From positions 62,001-126,000 of the forward strand of contig NZ_CANLXZ010000007.1 of assembly GCF_947495285.1 (NCBI RefSeq): 64,000 nucleotides of DNA, read 5' to 3'. This document shows, one piece after another, positions 1-8,480 of this stretch. Under the pieces are notes generated by a model, which saw nothing but the letters and a program-made list of their open reading frames with translations, was not told where the DNA came from and did not search any database. The first letter of the stretch is position 1; the number at the start of each line of letters is the position of its first letter. The translations under genes and the position numbers were made by a program. The stretch comes from an uncultured Nonlabens sp. GTDB lineage: Bacteria; Bacteroidota; Bacteroidia; Flavobacteriales; Flavobacteriaceae.

Positions 1-968
1 ACCGCAATAATTCCTCCTATAGTTAAACTACCTGTATCACCCATAAATACCTGCGCTGGAAAGGTGTTATACCATAAAAACCCAACTAATGCTCCTGCAA
101 ATGCGGTAACAAAAACTACCATCTCACCAGAGTTAGGTATATACATGACATTGAGATAATCTGAAAAAACAATGTTTCCAGAAATCCAAGCAAATAAGGC
201 CAGGGTTATGACAACTATAGCGCTGGTTCCTGCAGCCAGACCATCGATACCGTCTGTAAGGTTTGCACCGTTAGAGACTGCTGTCACTATTATAATCACT
301 ATAGGTATAAATACTAACCAGGCCCAGTTTGCAAGACTAGGATCTATCCAGTCGATTAAGCTCGCATAATCGAACTCGTTATCTCTTACAAAAGGAATAG
401 TTGTTTTAGTCGACTTTTTTGCTGCTTCAAACTCGATAGGTAAGTTTTGAGTAATTAATTCTTGTGAGTTCTTTGCGTTTGCTTTTTCTTCTTTTATAGT
501 AACTCCATCATGAAAAAACATAATAGAACCTATAATAGCACCTAAACCTACCTGACCTATTACTTTAAATATACCTTTAAGACCACCTTTATCTTTTTTA
601 AAGATTTTAATATAATCGTCTGTAAATCCTATTAATCCCATCCACACTGTAGTAATGATGAGCATAACCACATAAATATTATCTAGTTGACATAATAGAA
701 ATACCGGTATTAAAGTCGCTAGTATAATTATAACACCACCCATGGTAGGTGTACCAGCCTTTTGTGCCTGACCTTCTAGCCCAAGATCACGTACAGTCTC
801 GCCCACTTGTTGCCTTTGTAAAAATGCAATAATACGCTTACCGTAAATGGTAGAAAATGCTAAAGAAAGAACAAATGCTATGGCTGCTCTGAAGGTTATG
901 AAACCAAAAAGTGATGCACCAGGCATATTGAATTCTTCTTCAAAATATTTGAATAAATAATATAACAT
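1..968 (-). CDS. mraY: Phospho-N-acetylmuramoyl-pentapeptide transferase, 3' end cut by window edge
   Basis: MraY is a polytopic inner-membrane enzyme that moves phospho-MurNAc-pentapeptide from UDP onto undecaprenyl phosphate, making lipid I. Reading the minus strand from an ATG at 966-968 gives 322 residues (starting MLYYLFKYF) that run off the left edge without a stop. Visible family marks are FTDDYIK with the paired Asp of the active site, the conserved [10 protein letters not shown] loop, and near the edge the MGDTGSL motif. A hydrophilic insert of about 50 residues follows the [12 protein letters not shown] stretch, as is common in Bacteroidota MraY. It lies 3 bases after the murE stop, so it is in the same operon. 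Identification is firm; the C-terminus is missing. Confidence 0.96.
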   Translation of the reverse strand, partial: MLYYLFKYFEEEFNMPGASLFGFITFRAAIAFVLSLAFSTIYGKRIIAFLQRQQVGETVRDLGLEGQAQKAGTPTMGGVIIILATLIPVFLLCQLDNIYVVMLIITTVWMGLIGFTDDYIKIFKKDKGGLKGIFKVIGQVGLGAIIGSIMFFHDGVTIKEEKANAKNSQELITQNLPIEFEAAKKSTKTTIPFVRDNEFDYASLIDWIDPSLANWAWLVFIPIVIIIVTAVSNGANLTDGIDGLAAGTSAIVVITLALFAWISGNIVFSDYLNVMYIPNSGEMVVFVTAFAGALVGFLWYNTFPAQVFMGDTGSLTIGGIIA

Positions 969-971
969 TTG

Positions 972-2438
972 TTACTTGTTGAGGTTATTAAGGATATCGG
1001 CTATTACTTTACGATCATCAAAATCTGATCGCACACCATTTATCTCTTGGTATGTTTCATGACCTTTTCCTGCTATAAGAATGATGTCGTTATTACCTGC
1101 CATTTTTGCTGCTGCTTTTATAGCCTGACCTCTATCTAAGATGGTTATAGTCTTTTTATAGTCTTGGGGCTGTACTCCTACTTCCATATCGTCTAGAATC
1201 GATTGTGGATCTTCAGTACGTGGATTATCGCTCGTGAAAATAACTAGATCACTTAGAGCAGCGGCTATATGTGCCATTTTTGATCTTTTTGAAGTATCTC
1301 TATCACCGCCGCAACCTACCACTGTAATTACCTTCTCATTTCTAGTTCTAATAGAATTAATAGTCTCTAGAACATTCCTAAGAGCATCTGGAGTATGAGC
1401 ATAGTCTACAATCGCAGTAATACTATTTTCTACAGTAGTAAAATATTGAAACCTACCTGAAACAGCTTCTAACTGTGAGATTACCTCTAATAGCTCTATC
1501 TCTTCTAGTCCTAATTCTATAGCACAAGCATAAATAGCCAAAACGTTATAGGCATTAAATTCTCCTACCATTTTAGACCATACTTCATGATTATTAATCT
1601 TTAACAATAGCCCTCCAAATTGATTTTCTATGATCTGAGCGCGATAATCTGTATATGTCTTTAAGGCATATCCTAGCTTTTTGGCCTTTGTATTTTGCAA
1701 CATTACAGCACCATTCTTATCGTCTAGATTTGTTAACGCAAATGCGCCTTTAGGCAATTCATCAAAGAATCTCTTCTTGACATCTCGATATTCTGCAAAA
1801 GTGCTGTGATAATCTAAATGATCATGGGTAAGATTAGTAAACACACCACCTGCAAATTCTAGACCTGTTACTCTTTCTTGAGCTATTCCATGGCTACTTA
1901 CTTCCATAAAGCAATAATCTACACCTATAGCAACCATAGCTGCTAGATGTTTATTTATAGTCATAGGGTCTGGTGTGGTATGCTTTGTAGGCACTACTTT
2001 TTCATCAATTAATATCTCTACGGTAGAAATTAAACCTGATTTAAAACCTGACTTTTTGAACAATTGAAATAATAAAGATGTCGTTGTAGTCTTACCATTT
2101 GTACCTGTAACTCCTATCAACTTCAGTTGTCTAGAAGGGTTTCCATAAAAATTAGATGCCATTAAAGCTAGGGCTTTGTGTGCGTTCTCAACTTTTACAT
2201 AAGTTACATTTTCATCTTGGTAATCTGGCATCACCTCTAGAACAACCGCCTTAGCTCCTTGTGAGACCGCTTTTTCAATGTAGTCATGACCGTCTACAGT
2301 TGCTCCTTTTATCGCTATAAATAGATCTTCTTCATTAACAGTTCTAGAATCAAAATGTATATCATTTACTTGAACATCTGTTGAGCCTATAACTGTATCT
2401 AGACTTACTTTATATAATATGTCTTTTAGAATCATCAT
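972..2438 (-). CDS. murE: UDP-MurNAc-tripeptide synthetase, meso-DAP-adding
   Basis: MurE is the cytoplasmic ATP-dependent ligase that adds the third residue to UDP-MurNAc-L-Ala-D-Glu. The 488-residue protein has the Mur N-terminal domain, the ATP loop GVTGTNGKTTTT at about residues 109-120, the central domain with HDHLDYH near 205-211, and the C-terminal motif DNPR at 404-407. DNPR is the known signature of meso-diaminopimelate specificity, so the peptidoglycan here should be DAP type. The start codon overlaps the ftsI stop as ATGA (2435-2438), which suggests translational coupling. A second in-frame ATG follows at once, so the start may be one codon later. Confidence 0.97.
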   Translation of the reverse strand: MMILKDILYKVSLDTVIGSTDVQVNDIHFDSRTVNEEDLFIAIKGATVDGHDYIEKAVSQGAKAVVLEVMPDYQDENVTYVKVENAHKALALMASNFYGNPSRQLKLIGVTGTNGKTTTTSLLFQLFKKSGFKSGLISTVEILIDEKVVPTKHTTPDPMTINKHLAAMVAIGVDYCFMEVSSHGIAQERVTGLEFAGGVFTNLTHDHLDYHSTFAEYRDVKKRFFDELPKGAFALTNLDDKNGAVMLQNTKAKKLGYALKTYTDYRAQIIENQFGGLLLKINNHEVWSKMVGEFNAYNVLAIYACAIELGLEEIELLEVISQLEAVSGRFQYFTTVENSITAIVDYAHTPDALRNVLETINSIRTRNEKVITVVGCGGDRDTSKRSKMAHIAAALSDLVIFTSDNPRTEDPQSILDDMEVGVQPQDYKKTITILDRGQAIKAAAKMAGNNDIILIAGKGHETYQEINGVRSDFDDRKVIADILNNLNK

Positions 2439-4426
2439 ATCAATGTTAGAATTACTTTATCTGACGGAGCTATTTTAACACCTGCTTTTATACTTTGTGA
2501 TGTTACTTTTCCAGAACCTTTTAAAATGACATCAGCACCTAAATTTTCAACTATCGCGATAGCGTCCATCGCTTCCATACCTATCAAATTAGGAATCTTC
2601 ATGGAAGCAACTTCACTCTGAGCATGAACTTTATTTAAATATGAATTTGCAGACACAGTCATTTGTGATGGTATATCTTGCTGCAACTCTAGTTGATCTA
2701 TTAAAGGATTATTAGCATATATTTTTTGCGCTATTGTTTTAAAAACAGGTCCAGCTACTATATTACCATAATAGCCTTTTCTAACACTAGGTTTTGTTAT
2801 CACCACGATGCAACTATATTTAGGTTTATCTGCTGGAAAATAACCTGCAAAAGAGGCTATGTAATTACCAGAAGACTTCCAGTACTCTGTCTGACAGGTT
2901 CCTGTTTTACCAGCCATAGAAAAGTTTTTACTATACAAATTATCTGCAGTACCTCTTTTCACCACGTTCTCCATCATTACCTTCACCTTATCAATAGTAT
3001 TTTGAGAGCATATCGCAGGATTTATTATCTCTCGATTAAATTTTTCAATTACCTTCTCCTTTGATTTAACTTCTCTAATTAATCTAGGCTTTATCATAAC
3101 ACCATTATTTGCAACAGCATTATAAAACGTAAGTGTTTGTAAAGGTGTTAATTGAACCCCATAACCGAAGCCCATCCATGGCAGTGATAATCCACTCCAG
3201 TTTTCATCATCAGGATGAGGTATCATTGGGACACCTTCACCTTTAATAGGTAGATTCAATTTCTCATTAAGATTCATACTATATAATCTATCTACATAAT
3301 CTTCTGGATTAGATTTATAATTATTTTGAATCATTTGTACTAGTGCTGTATTTGAAGAAACTTCAAACGCTTTGGCCACGCTTATTTTACCATAACCACC
3401 ATATTTAGAATCTCGTACATTACGTCCGTAATAAGTAATTTTACCACCTTTCGTATCAAAAACAGTATTAGTATCTACTACTTTATCTTCTAGTGCAGCG
3501 ATAACACTCATTAATTTAAATGTAGAGCCAGGTTCATGAGATTCCCACACGGCATAGTTTCTTTTTTCAAAATATTTACCTTTATCACCTCTTCCTAAAT
3601 TAGATAAAGCTTTTATTTCACCGGTCGCCACTTCCATCACTACTGCAGTACCATGATCTGCCTCAAAATACTCTAACTGTTTTAATAACGCATGATGTGC
3701 GACATCCTGCATATTTACGTCTATAGTGGTGTATACGTCATAACCATCGTTAGGGGCTAATTCATTCTCACTATTAATAGGTTTCCATTGGTTCTTACCT
3801 ATTTTTTGTTCTAGCTTAACACCATCACTACCTCGCAGGTAAGGAGCAAAAGCACCTTCTAATCCCACAGGAGCACTTCCCTTGCGATCATACCCTACTA
3901 TACGCTCTGCCATTTTCCCTAATGGGTGCTCACGTACTATTCTTTTTTCTACAATTAAACCACCACGGTAAGGACCTTTTTCAAAAAGAGGAAACTCTCT
4001 TATCTTTTTGTAATCTCCATAGTTAAGGTTTTTTGCAATGAGCATGTAGCGATTTTTATTACTATGCGCCTTTCTTAATTTCTGTAAATAATAACTTTTA
4101 GACTTGTTAAATTTCTCTCCTAACTCCTCAGCAAGAGCCGCTATATTCTCATTAAAATCTTTACTAGACGGCGCTAAGGCATCAAATCGTATATCGTACT
4201 TACTTATAGAAGTTGCTAGCAACTGCCCATTTGCATCATATAAATTACCTCTAGTAGAAGGAATCGTATCGTTTCTAAAAACACGTTGCTCCGCTCTGGC
4301 GCGATACTCATCACCTTCAATAAATTGAATATTAATAATTTGAACCACTACTAATAACGCAACAACCACAAACAGTGCACTGACTAAGTACATCTTGTTC
4401 AAAATATCTTTATTAGTTGTCGCCAT
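2435..4426 (-). CDS. ftsI: Division transpeptidase (FtsI/PBP3 class) with C-terminal PASTA domain
   Basis: This is the class B penicillin-binding protein of the division septum. The 663 residues contain an N-terminal membrane anchor at about 11-32, the PBP dimerisation domain, then the transpeptidase with STFK (catalytic Ser301, Lys304), SSN at 357-359 and KTGT at 507-510. A PASTA domain occupies roughly residues 608-663 and ends the protein. PASTA is absent from E. coli FtsI but usual in Bacteroidota FtsI-like proteins. It sits between ftsL and murE and overlaps both (14 and 4 bases). Expected at the septum with FtsW and FtsL. Confidence 0.95.
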   Translation of the reverse strand: MATTNKDILNKMYLVSALFVVVALLVVVQIINIQFIEGDEYRARAEQRVFRNDTIPSTRGNLYDANGQLLATSISKYDIRFDALAPSSKDFNENIAALAEELGEKFNKSKSYYLQKLRKAHSNKNRYMLIAKNLNYGDYKKIREFPLFEKGPYRGGLIVEKRIVREHPLGKMAERIVGYDRKGSAPVGLEGAFAPYLRGSDGVKLEQKIGKNQWKPINSENELAPNDGYDVYTTIDVNMQDVAHHALLKQLEYFEADHGTAVVMEVATGEIKALSNLGRGDKGKYFEKRNYAVWESHEPGSTFKLMSVIAALEDKVVDTNTVFDTKGGKITYYGRNVRDSKYGGYGKISVAKAFEVSSNTALVQMIQNNYKSNPEDYVDRLYSMNLNEKLNLPIKGEGVPMIPHPDDENWSGLSLPWMGFGYGVQLTPLQTLTFYNAVANNGVMIKPRLIREVKSKEKVIEKFNREIINPAICSQNTIDKVKVMMENVVKRGTADNLYSKNFSMAGKTGTCQTEYWKSSGNYIASFAGYFPADKPKYSCIVVITKPSVRKGYYGNIVAGPVFKTIAQKIYANNPLIDQLELQQDIPSQMTVSANSYLNKVHAQSEVASMKIPNLIGMEAMDAIAIVENLGADVILKGSGKVTSQSIKAGVKIAPSDKVILTLI

Positions 4427-4742
4427 CTTTGTTTTTTACAATTACTATTTTCTGCGGTGGACTCTTAGCAGGAGCAATCCCTTTATTCCTTATTTTTCTT
4501 GCTATGCTAGACTCCATTTGCATAAACATTAATCTTCTTTCTAAATCAGTATACTCACTATGCAGCTCTGTAACCTGCTCATTTACCGCAGCCAGCTTAT
4601 GCACTTTTCTTTCATAACTATGACCGGTAAAAATCATAGCAATTGCAAGTACTGCAGCAAATAGTATAAAACGCCAGTTTTTAAAAGCATCATCATTAGT
4701 TAAAAAAGTACCCTTTAATATATCATAGACTTTGGCAGCCAT
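4413..4742 (-). CDS. ftsL: FtsL-like cell division protein
   Basis: A 109-residue bitopic membrane protein: short cytoplasmic N-terminus, one transmembrane segment at about residues 25-42, then a periplasmic heptad-rich stretch (about 43-85) and a basic tail. That architecture, with its place between rsmH and ftsI, identifies it as FtsL, which scaffolds the divisome with FtsB and FtsQ; sequence alone would not, because FtsL is poorly conserved. Its start follows the rsmH stop directly and its end overlaps ftsI by 14 bases, typical of a tightly coupled dcw operon. Confidence 0.85.
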   Translation of the reverse strand: MAAKVYDILKGTFLTNDDAFKNWRFILFAAVLAIAMIFTGHSYERKVHKLAAVNEQVTELHSEYTDLERRLMFMQMESSIARKIRNKGIAPAKSPPQKIVIVKNKDGDN

Positions 4743-5660
4743 TTATTCGCTCTCTATTTTTTCAGCTATACGCAACTTTGCACTTCTCGCCCTATTATTC
4801 ATTTTCACTTCCTCTTTAGAAGGGATAATCATTTTACCTATTCTCTTAAAAGGAACACTAGCCCTACCGAAAACATCCTTCTCTGGCTCTCCTTCAAAAA
4901 GACCATTACGCATAAATCTTTTTACAGGTCTATCTTCTAGAGAATGATAAGATATAACACTTAATCTACCACCCACTTTAAGCACATCTTTTGTCTGTCT
5001 TAAAAAATCATACAGCACCTCCATCTCTTTATTCACCTCTATACGTATAGCCTGAAACACCTGAGCCATTAATTTATGCTCAATTCTCTCTGGCACTAGT
5101 GGAGAACAAATCTCTTTAAGACCTGCCACAGTTAATATCTCAGACTCTTCTCTAGCACTTACTATTCTTCTAGCCAGTTTATGCGCTATACGCAACTCAC
5201 CATAAGCTTTAAATATTCTAACTAAATCTTCTTCATCATACTCATTAACCACAACCACAGCATCTAACTCTTGATCTTGATTCATGCGCATATCGAGTCT
5301 AGCATCAAATCGAGTTGAAAAACCACGTGCCGCCTGGTCGAACTGATGAGAACTAACGCCTAAATCAGCCAGTATACCGTCCACCTGTTTTACCCCATAT
5401 AGTCTCAAAAACCTTTTCATGTAACCAAAATTTTGATTAATCAACATAAAACGATCGTCATCTATAGCATTACCCAGCGCATCTGCATCTTGATCAAATG
5501 CAAATAACCTACCCTCTGGACCTAAACGCGAGAGAATCTCACGAGAGTGACCACCACCACCAAAGGTGACGTCCACATATATTCCTGACGGATTTACATT
5601 TAGTCCATCTACGGTTTCCTTTAAAAGAACCGGATTATGATAAGAGTTAGATTGTGTCAT
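4743..5660 (-). CDS. rsmH: 16S rRNA (cytosine-1402 N4)-methyltransferase
   Basis: RsmH (formerly MraW) methylates N4 of C1402 in the decoding centre of 16S rRNA using S-adenosylmethionine. The 305-residue protein begins HNPVLLKETV, and has the SAM loop VDVTFGGGGHS near residue 30, ADLGVSSHQFD, the RGFSTRFDARLDMRM segment and the late motif SYHSLEDRPVKRFMR, all hallmarks of the family and at normal length. It overlaps mraZ by 14 bases and abuts ftsL, the universal order of the dcw cluster. Confidence 0.97.
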   Translation of the reverse strand: MTQSNSYHNPVLLKETVDGLNVNPSGIYVDVTFGGGGHSREILSRLGPEGRLFAFDQDADALGNAIDDDRFMLINQNFGYMKRFLRLYGVKQVDGILADLGVSSHQFDQAARGFSTRFDARLDMRMNQDQELDAVVVVNEYDEEDLVRIFKAYGELRIAHKLARRIVSAREESEILTVAGLKEICSPLVPERIEHKLMAQVFQAIRIEVNKEMEVLYDFLRQTKDVLKVGGRLSVISYHSLEDRPVKRFMRNGLFEGEPEKDVFGRASVPFKRIGKMIIPSKEEVKMNNRARSAKLRIAEKIESE

Positions 5661-6102
5661 TTCCCATTACTTCTTCAGCGAGATCAGCAAAGTCATCTAG
5701 CGAGTCATCTATAGCCGCTTCATACTTCTGCTTATCCCAGATTTCTAATATATTAACCGCACTTGAAACGGTTACTTCTTTTGTAATTCCAGCAAGGGTG
5801 ATAAGATCCTTAGGTATCAACAATCTTCCATTTGAATCTACCTCAACAGTTTTAACTCCCGCTGTAAAACGACGTATAAAATCATTATGCTTTCTATTGA
5901 AAGGATTTAAACCGTTCAACTTTTCCATCATTTTATTCCACTCACTCATAGGATACAGCTCTAAACAAGGCTGGAAAACAGCTCGTTTAATAACAAAACC
6001 ATCCTGAACGACCGGTGTCAGTTGCTTTTTTAAAGCAGCTGGCATCATAAATCGCCCTTTGGCATCTGTTTTACACTGGTATGTACCTATAAAATTGTTC
6101 AC
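5647..6102 (-). CDS. mraZ: Transcriptional regulator MraZ
   Basis: MraZ is an AbrB-fold DNA-binding protein that forms rings and regulates the division and cell-wall cluster it heads. The 151 residues carry two SpoVT-AbrB repeats: one in the first 45 residues (GTYQCKTDAKGRFMMPAALK) and one near 80-125 (VEVDSNGRLLIPKDL). It is the first gene of the leftward mraZ-rsmH-ftsL-ftsI-murE-mraY run. Three GTGG boxes at 10-bp spacing lie upstream at 6150-6174, so autoregulation is likely. The length matches the family. Confidence 0.96.
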   Translation of the reverse strand: MNNFIGTYQCKTDAKGRFMMPAALKKQLTPVVQDGFVIKRAVFQPCLELYPMSEWNKMMEKLNGLNPFNRKHNDFIRRFTAGVKTVEVDSNGRLLIPKDLITLAGITKEVTVSSAVNILEIWDKQKYEAAIDDSLDDFADLAEEVMGNDTI

Positions 6103-6130
6103 TAGAAATAGCCTTTTGGAGCTACTAAAT

Positions 6131-6174
6131 CAAAAATAAGAAATTAAATCCCACTTTTTACCACATTTTACCAC
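6131..6174 (-). promoter_or_regulatory. mraZ promoter with triple MraZ-like operator
   Basis: On the minus strand three GTGG boxes occur exactly 10 bases apart (complement of CCAC at 6151, 6161 and 6171), reading GTGGTAAAAT, GTGGTAAAAA, GTGGGATTTA. E. coli MraZ is known to bind TGGGN direct repeats with 10-bp period in its own promoter, and mollicute MraZ binds similar AAAGTG repeats. Just downstream, TATTTTTG (complement of 6131-6138) fits the Bacteroidota -7 box TAnnTTTG; no good TTG is seen at the -33 position, which the boxes occupy. Binding is inferred. Confidence 0.7.
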
Positions 6175-6265
6175 ATTGTTGATAAAAGGACCCTATTCTG
6201 AATAACTACCCTAGTTATTAACAATTTAAGAATAATTATTATACCAGTAAAAAGGATAATAATTC

Positions 6266-6281
6266 CGCTTTCGCGAAAGCG
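6266..6281. repeat. Iterated palindrome, copy 1 (intergenic)
   Basis: This is a perfect copy of CGCTTTCGCGAAAGCG in the gap between the divergent mraZ and hydrolase genes. It is preceded by AATTC and followed by AGACCGCAA, flanks nearly identical to those of the copy at 31549. No T-run follows, so it is not an ordinary terminator. Confidence 0.95.
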
Positions 6282-6351
6282 AGACCGCAACATTTATTAT
6301 TTTAAATAAAAACTGAGTTTTCTCTTTAAAAACTGAAGAAATTGAGCCATC

Positions 6352-6378
6352 TTGCTACATTCAAAACAACTATATTTG
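6352..6378 (+). promoter_or_regulatory. Possible promoter of the alpha/beta hydrolase gene
   Basis: TATATTTG at 6371-6378 matches the Bacteroidota -7 consensus TAnnTTTG, 17 bases before the ATG at 6396. A TTG lies at 6352-6354, but the 16-base gap is shorter than the usual 19-21, so the upstream element is doubtful. Confidence 0.4.
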
Positions 6379-6395
6379 CTACTTAGAATTACCCT

Positions 6396-7163
6396 ATGAC
6401 GCACGACTTAATCAAAGACGGTAAATTTGAATACTATATTACTGGTGAAGGATTACCTATTATCATACTTCACGGTTTAATGGGTGGATTAAGTAATTTC
6501 CAGGGCGTGATCGATTATTTTCCCTCAAAGGGGTATAAAGTAGTCGTTCCCACTTTACCCCTATACAGTACGCCACTTATTAAAACTAGTGTCGGTACAT
6601 TTGCAAAGCATATCAATGCCTTTATAGACCATATGGGATGGAAAGAAGTTATCCTATTAGGTAATTCTCTAGGAGGCCATATAGGACTAGTTACTACAAA
6701 GTTATTTCCTGAAAAAATAAAAGCTCTTATAATCACCGGTAGCTCTGGTCTTTATGAAAGCGCGATGGGTGAGAGTTATCCTAAAAAAGGTGATTACGAG
6801 TATATCAAAGAGAAAAGTCAAGATGTATTTTACGATCCTGCCATTGCTACTAAAGAAATAGTAGATGAAGTTTTTGCTACGGTTAACGATCGTAATAAAC
6901 TACTTAAAACACTAACCATTGCAAAAAGCGCAATTAGACACAACATGTCTAAGGACTTACCAAACATGAAAACTCCTGTTTGTATCATATGGGGCAAACA
7001 AGATAGTGTGACACCGCCTGCAGTTGCAAACGAGTTTCATGAAAAACTTGCTGATAGCGACCTCTACTGGATAGATAAATGTGGTCACGCTGCTATGATG
7101 GAACACCCTAATGAGTTTAATAAAATTCTTAACCACTGGCTAGAGCAAAGATTCTTAAAATAA
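6396..7163 (+). CDS. Alpha/beta hydrolase
   Basis: A cytoplasmic 255-residue hydrolase of the alpha/beta fold. The oxyanion-hole motif HGLMGG is near residues 26-31, the nucleophile elbow GNSLGG gives Ser91, the acid is probably Asp203 (WGKQDSVTP), and His231 lies in CGHAAMMEHP; spacing is normal for the family. The substrate cannot be told from sequence; esterase or lactonase activity is possible. It stands alone between mraZ (divergent) and engB (same strand, about 100 bases later with its own -7 box). No signal peptide is seen. Confidence 0.88.
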   Translation: MTHDLIKDGKFEYYITGEGLPIIILHGLMGGLSNFQGVIDYFPSKGYKVVVPTLPLYSTPLIKTSVGTFAKHINAFIDHMGWKEVILLGNSLGGHIGLVTTKLFPEKIKALIITGSSGLYESAMGESYPKKGDYEYIKEKSQDVFYDPAIATKEIVDEVFATVNDRNKLLKTLTIAKSAIRHNMSKDLPNMKTPVCIIWGKQDSVTPPAVANEFHEKLADSDLYWIDKCGHAAMMEHPNEFNKILNHWLEQRFLK

Positions 7164-7251
7164 GAAAGAAATATTTTAAAACTACCACAGTTACTTATTA
7201 TACAAGAAGCTCCTACTAACACGTTGATTACAAATCTAGCAGAATAACCAC

Positions 7252-7259
7252 TACCTTTG
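7252..7259 (+). promoter_or_regulatory. Possible -7 element of engB
   Basis: TACCTTTG ends four bases before the engB ATG at 7264, so a transcript from it would start at or very near the start codon. The nearest TTG (7224-7226) is 25 bases upstream, longer than usual. If real, the message would be leaderless or almost so. Confidence 0.35.
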
Positions 7260-7263
7260 CCAT

Positions 7264-7863
7264 ATGAAAATTACTAGTGCAGAATTTGTTATATCGAACC
7301 AAGACGTAAAAAGATGTCCTAACTCTGGTATTCCAGAATATGCATTTATAGGCAGGTCTAATGTAGGAAAATCTTCTTTGATCAACATGCTTACCAATAA
7401 AAAAAGTCTAGCAAAAACGTCTGGTAGACCAGGTAAAACACAGTTAATCAACCATTTTCTGATTAATAAATCTTGGCACCTAGTTGATTTACCTGGTTAT
7501 GGCTATGCAAGAGTTTCTAAGACCAGTAAAGCTAAGTTTCAAAAATTTATCACTAAATATTTTGAGCAGCGCAAGCAGTTAATCTCAGGATTTGTATTAG
7601 TAGATGTAAGACATGAACCGCAACCTATAGATGTTGAATTCATGGAATGGCTAGGCGAGAGTGGTATTCCTTTTAGCATTATCTTTACCAAAGCAGATAA
7701 ACTAAAACCCAAAGCTTTAGAACGCAATGTAGAAACTTATAAGAAATACCTTCTTGAGGGATTATGGGAAGAAATGCCTCCATATTTTATAACTAGCTCT
7801 TCAAATAATCAAGGAAAAGAAGAACTATTAGAATACATAGGCAGTATAAACGACACTTTATAA
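7264..7863 (+). CDS. engB: Ribosome biogenesis GTPase EngB (YihA/YsxC)
   Basis: EngB is a small TRAFAC GTPase needed for assembly of the large ribosomal subunit. In 199 residues it shows G1 GRSNVGKS at 30-37, G2-region SGRPGKTQ around 53-60, G3 [10 protein letters not shown] from 75, G4 TKAD at 142-145 and G5 TSSSN near 177. Length is normal. It converges with the DUF3820 gene only five bases downstream, with no clear terminator hairpin between them. Confidence 0.96.
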   Translation: MKITSAEFVISNQDVKRCPNSGIPEYAFIGRSNVGKSSLINMLTNKKSLAKTSGRPGKTQLINHFLINKSWHLVDLPGYGYARVSKTSKAKFQKFITKYFEQRKQLISGFVLVDVRHEPQPIDVEFMEWLGESGIPFSIIFTKADKLKPKALERNVETYKKYLLEGLWEEMPPYFITSSSNNQGKEELLEYIGSINDTL

Positions 7864-7868
7864 GTTTA

Positions 7869-8120
7869 TTAAAAAACCGGCCTATCATTAACGGTTATTT
7901 TACGTGTATCACGCAAAATACCTTCTATTCCATTTACCTTCATATCAAAAACACTTGACATGTAGTTACCTAATTTGCCGTTAGGAAAACCCTGCCTTTT
8001 AAACCAGATGTAATACGACTCCGGCAACTCACTAAGGAATTTACCTTTATGAGCACCGAAGGGCATTTTATACCATGACATTTCTATCAACATTTGAGGA
8101 TCAAATAACGGCTCTTCCAT
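7869..8120 (-). CDS. DUF3820 family protein
   Basis: An 83-residue cytoplasmic protein with the DUF3820 pattern: MPFGAHKGKFLSELPESY, then WFKRQGFPNGKLG and a final VNGIEGI element. The family is found in many Gram-negatives and is sometimes labelled a putative quorum-sensing-regulated factor, but its biochemical role is not established. It is the last gene of the leftward gldB-gldC run, 15 bases after gldC, so it is probably co-transcribed with the gliding genes. Confidence 0.82.
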   Translation of the reverse strand: MEEPLFDPQMLIEMSWYKMPFGAHKGKFLSELPESYYIWFKRQGFPNGKLGNYMSSVFDMKVNGIEGILRDTRKITVNDRPVF

Positions 8121-8135
8121 TTATTCAAAAAAGGA

Positions 8136-8480
8136 TTATTTACTCTCTTTAAGATTTAATTTTTCTGCAAAATAATCACAGAAATCAATCATCGTATCTC
8201 TCATTTTATCATCATTAGTTGCACGATGATAGGTGTCTGCCATAGAAACAAGAGTCTGATGAAAAAAGACTCTCATCTCATCTACAGGCATATCCTTAGT
8301 CCATAAATCAATACGGAAAGACTCCTTTTCTACACTATCCCACATAGAAACCATCATAGCCTTAGCGTCTGCGGCATCCACACCACCATCGGGCGCACTC
8401 CATCTTATATGTTCTGGCACTCTATTTTCATCAAGTTCGATCCCTATCTTAATAGTAGATCTATTTTTATTATCTGACAT
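8136..8480 (-). CDS. gldC: Gliding motility protein GldC
   Basis: GldC is a small soluble protein found with GldB in gliding Bacteroidota; loss in Flavobacterium johnsoniae weakens gliding. The 114-residue sequence (IKIGIELDENRVPEHIRWSA, then WDSVEKESFRIDLWTKDMPVDEM) matches the family over its whole length and has no signal peptide. Its start overlaps the gldB stop as TAATG on the minus strand, so translation is coupled. The molecular role is unknown; the family assignment is firm. Confidence 0.92.
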   Translation of the reverse strand: MSDNKNRSTIKIGIELDENRVPEHIRWSAPDGGVDAADAKAMMVSMWDSVEKESFRIDLWTKDMPVDEMRVFFHQTLVSMADTYHRATNDDKMRDTMIDFCDYFAEKLNLKESK

